Assembly (NCBI RefSeq): GCF_051660745.1
Contig: NZ_JBOFQF010000042.1
Location: 124,001 to 188,000 of the forward strand
Source of the DNA: Segniliparus sp051660745
GTDB taxonomy: Bacteria; Actinomycetota; Actinomycetes; Mycobacteriales; Mycobacteriaceae
Direction of reading: 5' to 3'
Length of the DNA stretch: 64,000 nt
The notes beneath the pieces were generated by a model. That model saw nothing but the letters and a program-made list of their open reading frames with translations, did not search any database and was not told the DNA's origin. Positions 58,830 to 64,000 of this stretch are shown here, in pieces. Every line of letters starts with the position of its first letter. Positions within the stretch are counted from its first letter, which is position 1. Both the position numbers and the translations under genes were made by a program.

Positions 58830-59540
58830 ATGCCGGTGGACAAACGTCCCGAAAAAGGGTGGGAAAACATAGCCGACGACGACTGGGAGAGCATCTACCA
58901 GGGCCGGTCTGGCCTCGTTGCCGAAAAACCGCCGTGGAATATCGGCGAGCCCCAACCAGCAATGGTCGAGCTTGAGCGCCAGGGGAAATTCCGAAGCGAA
59001 GTTCTCGACGCAGGGTGCGGCGTCGGCGAGACAGTGCTCTATCTGATCGCCAAGGGATACCGGGCGATCGGCGTCGATTTCTCGGCCTCGGCGATCGCCG
59101 AGGCGCGGGGCGCGGCCGAACAACGCGGGCTGTCCGCCGAGTTCTGGGAAGCCGATATCAGCAAACTCTCTGGTTGCGACGGCAGGTTCCAGACCATCCT
59201 GGACAGCACGCTCTTCCACGCGCTCTCGCTGGACCTGCGCGAAGGATACATCCGGTCGATCGCCCGAGCGGCAGCGCCGGGCGCGTCCTATTTCCTGCTG
59301 ACTTTCTCCCATGAGGCGGTCAAGCCCGGATTCGAGTTCTCCGAGCACTCGGTGAGCGAATCAGAACTCGAGCAGCTGGTCGGCGAGCACTTCCAGATAG
59401 ACGACATCAAGCCTGCCGTCGTGCACACCGGAACACCGCAGACGCTCTCGCCCGTTTTCGAAACGCATCACTTCCCCGTCGACGAGCAGGGCAGAGCGCA
59501 ATTGCCCGCATGGCTGCTCACCGCGCACGCGCCGAACTAG
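58830..59540 (+). CDS. Class I SAM-dependent methyltransferase
   Basis: Protein of 236 residues. SAM motif EVLDAGCGVGETVLYLIAKGY, acidic GVDFSASAIAEA and the following WEADISKL give the core; SIARAAAPGASYFLLTFS is motif IV. The early PPWNIGEPQPAM matches thiopurine- and thiol-methyltransferase relatives. Target not known. GGAGG lies upstream of ATG 58830. It follows the gamma-glutamyltransferase on the same strand after 124 bases. Confidence 0.88.
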   Translation: MPVDKRPEKGWENIADDDWESIYQGRSGLVAEKPPWNIGEPQPAMVELERQGKFRSEVLDAGCGVGETVLYLIAKGYRAIGVDFSASAIAEARGAAEQRGLSAEFWEADISKLSGCDGRFQTILDSTLFHALSLDLREGYIRSIARAAAPGASYFLLTFSHEAVKPGFEFSEHSVSESELEQLVGEHFQIDDIKPAVVHTGTPQTLSPVFETHHFPVDEQGRAQLPAWLLTAHAPN

Positions 59541-59582
59541 CCGCAACCACCGGGGAGCGACGGCGCGGGCGACCGCACACGC

Positions 59583-60041
59583 CTACCCAGTCGCTGCGGC
59601 GGCCCGCCTCCGCGCGAGGAACCAGAGCACCAGCCTGAGCCCCGCCAGCACGAGCCAGACCGCCGCCAAAAACAACGCGACTCGAAGCGCGGACCAGCCG
59701 AACCCCCGATCCGCGACACGGACGAGATCCGGATTCGACCGCGAGTACTCCACCATCACGCCTTCCCCCGGCTGCGGCACATCCGTCGTGATGAGGCCGA
59801 ACAGGCCGCCGGGCGAGAGCAAGCTGTTCGTGCGCAGGCTCGGAGTCGCGGCAGCCGCGTACCGGACGACCACTCGGTTCGAGTTCGTGGAGACCACCTC
59901 CGCGCGCGCGATCGCCGGGTCCGCGTCGATCTTCCGGTCGTCCCGGCACGTTCCGGCGAGCAGCAGTCCGCACATGACGGTGACCAAGACCCCGACAGCC
60001 ACGGCGCACCGCCACACCCACGTGGCGGTCCGTCCGCTCAC
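59583..60041 (-). CDS. Membrane protein downstream of menD
   Basis: Protein of 152 residues with one helix at each end (WRCAVAVGVLVTVMCGLLLAG and ALRVALFLAAVWLVLAGLRLVLWF) and an exposed domain between them, the DUF3592-like pattern. It occupies the position of mycobacterial Rv0556 after menD. The GTG start overlaps the menD stop as GTGA, so translation is coupled. Role unknown; possibly a membrane helper of menaquinone synthesis, by position only. Confidence 0.8.
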   Translation of the reverse strand: MSGRTATWVWRCAVAVGVLVTVMCGLLLAGTCRDDRKIDADPAIARAEVVSTNSNRVVVRYAAAATPSLRTNSLLSPGGLFGLITTDVPQPGEGVMVEYSRSNPDLVRVADRGFGWSALRVALFLAAVWLVLAGLRLVLWFLARRRAAAATG

Positions 60042-61714
60042 CGGATCCCCTCGGCGTCGAGCTCTTTCATAGCGCGGTGCAGATCGCGGAGCGCGGCGCG
60101 GTCCGTCCGGACCTCGACCACCCGCAGGCCCTCCGCCCCGTCCGCGAGCACTGCGGGCAGCTCGTCGAGCCCGGCCCGGACATACGCCGCGCCGAGCCCG
60201 GCGCACAGCGCGGCGAAGTCCCTGCCGTGCGGGGTGCCGAAGATCCGCTCGTACGCGTCCCCGAACGCGCCCGTCCCGCCCGAAGACGCAGCCCGGTACT
60301 CCGGGGCGCCCTGCTCCAGCAACTCGAAGATGCCGCCGCCGTCGTCGTTCGCCACGACGATGGTGAGCGCGGCAGGCCTCGGCTCGTGCGGCCCGATCAT
60401 GAGCCCCGAGATGTCGTGGAGGAAGGTGAGATCGCCGAGCAGCGCGAACGTTCGGCCCGCGTGGGAAAGCGCGGCGCCGACCGCCGTTGAGACCACGCCG
60501 TCGATGCCGGAAACCCCCCGGTTCGAACGCACCGCGACCCCAGACGGGATCTGGCCGACGATCGCCACGTCCCGGACCGGGTTGGAGGCTCCGAGCACGA
60601 GCTGGTCGCCCGGGCGCAAGGCGCCCAGCACCGCACGGGCCACATGCAGGCCGGTCGCGGAGCCGACGCCCGCGAGGGCCCGGCCGACCGATGCGGTGGC
60701 CGCCGCCTGCGCGCGGGCGCACCGCTCCAGCCATGCGGGCGAGGGCTCGCCGAGCACAACGGCGCGGGTGCCGGCGCCCGCGACATTGCCCGCGACGTCC
60801 GGCCAGCGCGGACCGGTGGTCAGCGCGTAGACCTGGACGCCTGGGTCCGAGAGGAGCGAGGCCACCTGCCGGTGCAGCGTTGGGCGCCCGCAGATGATCG
60901 CCTGCTTGGCCCCGACGTGCGGGATCGCGAACGGGTGCAGCGCGTTCTCCGGAACGGGCGCGGTCGGCTCGGCCACGGTCGGGAGCGCGGCGAGCTCGGG
61001 GTGCGGCCCCGCGCCATGGCCCGCGACGACCACGGTGTCCACCGACAAGTCGATCTCGGTCGGGATCTCGAAGCCGCCTGCGGGGACCTCTGTCCACGGA
61101 CCGCCGCCCGGCCTGCCCGCGAACGCCCCGCCCCGGTAGGACTCAAGGTCCTCCTCCGCCGTCTCGGGGACGAGCGGCTCCCGGAACGGGACGTCGAACT
61201 GCACCGGCCCGGCGTCCCCGCTGCGCGCGCCCGTCGCCGCCGAAACCGCCCGGACCACCCGCGCCCGCCATTGGCTGCCGGAGCGCGCGGACGGCTCCGC
61301 GAGCCCCGCCGAGACCGACTCGCGCACCTGGGCGCCGAAGAGCCCGAGCTGTTCGATCACTTGGTTCACCCCGGAGCCGAGCACCTCGTAGGGCTGGTTG
61401 GCGCTGAGCACGATGAGCGGCACCCGCGCGTAGTTGGCCTCGCAGACGGCGGGCCCGAGGTTGGCCACCGCCGTCCCCGAGGTCATCACCACGATGACCG
61501 GGGCCCCGGAAGCCGCAGCGAGCCCGACGGCGAGGAAACCGGCGGAGCGCTCGTCGATCCGCACATGCAGCCGCACCCGCCCCGCCCGCTCGGCGGCGTG
61601 CAGGGCGAAGGACAGCGGGGCGTTGCGCGAGCCCGGGCAGAGCACCGCGTCGCGGACTCCCCCCCGGAGGAACTCGTCGACCAGCACCCGAGCTTGCAAT
61701 GTGGACGGATTCAT
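60038..61714 (-). CDS. menD: SEPHCHC synthase
   Basis: Thiamine-diphosphate enzyme of menaquinone synthesis, joining 2-oxoglutarate (after decarboxylation) to isochorismate. 558 residues. Cofactor and substrate segments: VLCPGSRNAPLSFAL near the N-terminus, GFLAVGLAAASGAPVIVVMTSGTAVANL, VRSNRGVSGIDGVVSTAVGAAL and the ThDP loop LLGDLTFLHDISGLM, followed by VVANDDGGGIF. No other men gene is in this window. Followed by a coupled membrane-protein gene. Divergent from serS. Confidence 0.96.
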   Translation of the reverse strand: MNPSTLQARVLVDEFLRGGVRDAVLCPGSRNAPLSFALHAAERAGRVRLHVRIDERSAGFLAVGLAAASGAPVIVVMTSGTAVANLGPAVCEANYARVPLIVLSANQPYEVLGSGVNQVIEQLGLFGAQVRESVSAGLAEPSARSGSQWRARVVRAVSAATGARSGDAGPVQFDVPFREPLVPETAEEDLESYRGGAFAGRPGGGPWTEVPAGGFEIPTEIDLSVDTVVVAGHGAGPHPELAALPTVAEPTAPVPENALHPFAIPHVGAKQAIICGRPTLHRQVASLLSDPGVQVYALTTGPRWPDVAGNVAGAGTRAVVLGEPSPAWLERCARAQAAATASVGRALAGVGSATGLHVARAVLGALRPGDQLVLGASNPVRDVAIVGQIPSGVAVRSNRGVSGIDGVVSTAVGAALSHAGRTFALLGDLTFLHDISGLMIGPHEPRPAALTIVVANDDGGGIFELLEQGAPEYRAASSGGTGAFGDAYERIFGTPHGRDFAALCAGLGAAYVRAGLDELPAVLADGAEGLRVVEVRTDRAALRDLHRAMKELDAEGIR

Positions 61715-61833
61715 AGTCCATAGAGCCTGCCAGATCAGGCGCGGGCCCGCCGGGTCGGGTCTGGGTCCGGCTGATCAGGCCTGAAGGAAATGCAGTTGGG
61801 CCGCTCCGCGTCCGCACAGTAGGCTCTCATCCC

Positions 61834-63117
61834 ATGCACGACCTCGACGTCCTCCTGACCCCGGAAGCCGCCGCGAAGCTGGCCCGACGCGGCTACCAGC
61901 TCGACATCGCGGGACTGGGCTCCCTCCGCGACCAGCGGAAAACCCTGCGCAGGCAGGCCGACGAGCTGCGCGCGGAAGTCCGCGCCCTCGGCAAGGCAGG
62001 CAAGGACGCGGTCGACAAGCAGGCCCACGCCGAGCATGCGCGGGCGGTGAAAGAGCAGGTCCGGCAGGCCGAGGCCGAGCTCGACGCGCTCGAGGCAACG
62101 CTGCGCGAGGAGCTGCTGGTCATCCCGAACCTGCCCTCGGAAGCCGCGCCCGAAGGACTGGACGAATCCGACTACCAGGTCGTGAGGGTGGTCGGCGAGC
62201 CCCCGGCGTTCGACCCCGCCGACTACCCGGATGGGCCGAAAGACCACGTCACGCTCGGCGAGAAACTCGGGATCCTCGACCTCGGCCGGGCGACGAAGCT
62301 GTCCGGGCCGCGATTCTCGGTGCTCAAAGGGCTCGGCGCGCGCCTCGAACGGGCGCTCGCCGCGTTCTTCCTCGACCTGCACACCAAGGAGCAGGGCTAC
62401 GAGGAGTTCTCGGTGCCGCTCATCGTCTCCGCCGAGACGCTCACCGGCTCGGGCCAGCTGCCCAAGTTCGAAGGCGACCTGTTCCGCGTCTCCGGGGAAG
62501 CAGAGACAGAACACCGCCGGTACTTGATCCCCACGGCGGAAGTGCCGCTGGTGAACTACTACGCGGGCGAGTTCCTCGGAGCCGACCAGCTGCCCATCGC
62601 CGTGACCTCGCATTCGAACTGCTTCCGCTCGGAAGCGGGCTCCTACGGCAAGGACACCAAGGGCATCCTGCGCCAGCACCAGTTCAGCAAGGTCGAGCTG
62701 GTGCGGATCGTGCCGCCAGAGGAGGCCGCCGCGCAGCAGGAGCTCATGCTCGGCCACGCGGAGCGCTGCCTCAAGGAGCTGGGCCTGCACTACCGGGTGA
62801 TCGACCTGCCCGCGGGAGACTTGGGCTTCACCGCCGAGCGGACCTTCGACATCGAGGCGTGGATCCCGAGCCAGCAGACGTACCGGGAGATCTCCAGCGT
62901 GTCGAGCTGCGCCGACTTCCAAAGCCGTCGGAACGGGCTGCGGGTGAAGGGCAAGGACGGCGAGCGGATCTGGCCCGCGACGCTCAACGGCTCGGCGCTG
63001 CCGATCGGGCGCACGGTGATCGCGATCCTCGAGCAGTTCCAGCAGCCGGACGGCAGCGTCCTCGTGCCAGAAGCGCTGCGCGGATTCTTGGGCGTGGACG
63101 TGCTCAAGCCCGCTTGA
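61834..63117 (+). CDS. serS: Seryl-tRNA synthetase
   Basis: Charges tRNA-Ser with serine. 427 residues, class II. The N-terminal coiled coil (about 30-100; LRRQADELRAEVRALGKAG...) grips the tRNA; motif 2 is FRSEAGSYGKDTKGILRQHQF and motif 3 is TLNGSALPIGRTVIAILEQFQ; serine/ATP-binding EISSVSSCADFQSRRN is present. TAGGCT ends eight bases before ATG 61834, so even this housekeeping gene seems leaderless. Confidence 0.98.
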   Translation: MHDLDVLLTPEAAAKLARRGYQLDIAGLGSLRDQRKTLRRQADELRAEVRALGKAGKDAVDKQAHAEHARAVKEQVRQAEAELDALEATLREELLVIPNLPSEAAPEGLDESDYQVVRVVGEPPAFDPADYPDGPKDHVTLGEKLGILDLGRATKLSGPRFSVLKGLGARLERALAAFFLDLHTKEQGYEEFSVPLIVSAETLTGSGQLPKFEGDLFRVSGEAETEHRRYLIPTAEVPLVNYYAGEFLGADQLPIAVTSHSNCFRSEAGSYGKDTKGILRQHQFSKVELVRIVPPEEAAAQQELMLGHAERCLKELGLHYRVIDLPAGDLGFTAERTFDIEAWIPSQQTYREISSVSSCADFQSRRNGLRVKGKDGERIWPATLNGSALPIGRTVIAILEQFQQPDGSVLVPEALRGFLGVDVLKPA

Positions 63118-63153
63118 GCGGTCGCGCACAAGCCTGAGCGTTAGGCTGCACGT

Positions 63154-63567
63154 ATGGAGATCTTGGCCAGCAGGTTCATCTTGTACCCCGCCGACTACGC
63201 CGCGTCCCTGCGGTTCTACCGGGACGTGCTCGGACTCGCGATCTTCCGGGAGTACCCCGGCGGCACCGTGTTCTTCGCGGGCGGCGGTTTGATCGAGATC
63301 GCGGGCCACGGCGCTGTGGACCGCGCCGACGGCGGCGTGGCCGGGCCGAACACGTCTGCGGCGGTCTTCCTCCAGGTCCGCGACGTGTACGCCGCCGAAA
63401 GAGACCTGCGCGCGGGCGGAGTCGCGATCGAGCGCGAGGCGAAGCAGGAGCCGTGGGGCCTGCACGAGTTGCGGATCCGGGACCCGCAGGGGACGCTCTT
63501 GATCCTGGCGCATGTGCCGGAGGACCATCCGCAACGCAGGGCCGGGCATACGCTGCCGCAGCCGTGA
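63154..63567 (+). CDS. VOC-superfamily (glyoxalase-like) protein
   Basis: Protein of 137 residues with the paired beta-alpha-beta-beta-beta modules of vicinal-oxygen-chelate enzymes: RFILYPADYAASLRFYRDVLGL then VFLQVRDVYAAERDLRAGGV and RIRDPQGTLLILAHVPED. The metal ligands are not complete in pattern, so the role (glyoxalase, dioxygenase or resistance protein) is unclear. TAGGCT ends six bases before the ATG (leaderless). It precedes the phosphate transporter gene, an order seen as Rv0545c-Rv0546c in Mycobacterium. Confidence 0.85.
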   Translation: MEILASRFILYPADYAASLRFYRDVLGLAIFREYPGGTVFFAGGGLIEIAGHGAVDRADGGVAGPNTSAAVFLQVRDVYAAERDLRAGGVAIEREAKQEPWGLHELRIRDPQGTLLILAHVPEDHPQRRAGHTLPQP

Positions 63568-63723
63568 TCGCGCACGAGAGACCGTGTTCTCGTCCGAAAG
63601 CACCGGGTTCCGCGCAAGAGCTTTCTGAACTTCTCGTGAACACCGTCTGTCTTGCCGGAAGCTTGGGCGCCAACCCTCGACCCCGGACTAGACATCCTTG
63701 GACCGGCCCAGCACAATGCAAGT

Positions 63724-64000
63724 GTGAACACTGAGCTGATCGTCTTAGCGCTGGTCATCGTCACCGCCCTTGGCTTCGATTTCACCAACGGATTCCATGA
63801 CACCGGCAACGCGATGGCCACCTCCATCGCCACCGGAGCGCTCAAGCCGAAGGTCGCAGTCGCCCTCTCCGCCGTCCTGAACTTGGTCGGAGCCTTCCTC
63901 TCGGTCGAGGTCGCGCTGACGGTGGCCACGAAGGTGGTCGGCTTCCAGGACAAGAAGGGGCTGCCGCTTCCCGGCATCGACGGACAGACCGTGCTCATCG
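63724..64000 (+). CDS. pitA: PiT-family low-affinity phosphate transporter, 3' end outside the window
   Basis: Start of an inorganic phosphate/metal-phosphate symporter of the inner membrane. The visible 92 residues (VNTELIVLALVIVTALGF, then DFTNGFHDTGNAMATSIATGALKPKVAV) carry the family hallmark GFHDxxNxxAT. A GTG at 63724 begins the protein; the region in front has repeats of TTCTCGT but no clear TAnnnT. Truncated by the window end. Confidence 0.88.
   Translation, partial: MNTELIVLALVIVTALGFDFTNGFHDTGNAMATSIATGALKPKVAVALSAVLNLVGAFLSVEVALTVATKVVGFQDKKGLPLPGIDGQTVLI

Overview
The window is high-GC DNA (roughly two thirds G+C) from a mycolic-acid-type actinobacterium (order Mycobacteriales). 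The evidence is gene content and gene order: rpsA next to a CoaE-GrpB fusion; uvrC-rapZ-yvcK-whiA followed by gap-pgk-tpiA and secG-ppc; whiB2, a zincin-like gene, DUF3499, manB, an SIS protein and manA in the order known from Mycobacterium; menD beside a small membrane protein; NucS; an EspC-like protein beside a YbaB-like protein; a DesA-type acyl-ACP desaturase. Several genes look lineage-specific. A deep-branching relative of Mycobacterium such as Segniliparus is possible, but that is a guess from gene style, not proven.

Layout: 1-1.1 kb, end of an MFS exporter. 1.6-4 kb, a lectin-LysM protein, a tiny protein, a broken repeat protein and a pentapeptide-repeat protein. 3.9-6.8 kb, coaE and rpsA. 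7-11 kb, a pair of related secreted proteins, a hydrolase and two lipoproteins. 11.3-14.6 kb, acyl-ACP desaturase, DUF4383 protein, alcohol dehydrogenase with a divergent TetR regulator, and tRNA-Val. 14.7-21 kb, a beta-lactamase-fold esterase, a hydrolase, a methyltransferase and a membrane-anchored GH65 enzyme. 21-24.8 kb, nucS, a class III cyclase and two related secreted sensor-domain proteins. 24.9-26.2 kb, a damaged 13E12-family HNH gene. 26.2-32.8 kb, speG, a cation-efflux protein and the mannose-donor cluster up to whiB2. 33-36.2 kb, secreted protease, methyltransferase and GMC oxidase. 36.3-36.7 kb, RNase P RNA. 36.8-39.6 kb, RNase H/phosphatase, zinc-ribbon protein and the EspC/YbaB pair. 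39.7-53 kb, central carbon metabolism, secG and the uvrC-whiA operon. 53-64 kb, methyltransferases, DUF1963, a decarboxylating dehydrogenase, gamma-glutamyltransferase, menD, serS, a VOC protein and the start of a PiT phosphate transporter.

Two window-wide patterns stand out. First, a short palindromic repeat (36 bp in three near-identical copies, plus a 39 bp and a 26 bp relative) lies within or at the edge of coding sequence. It is present three times in the damaged HNH gene, once at the coaE 3' end and once in the broken repeat protein. Second, about two dozen genes have a TAnnnT -10 hexamer ending 6-8 bases before the start codon, which predicts widespread leaderless transcription. Several functional groups are visible: mannose activation for lipoglycans (manA, manB), lower glycolysis plus anaplerosis (gap, pgk, tpiA, ppc), DNA repair (uvrC, nucS) and many small secreted proteins of unknown role.
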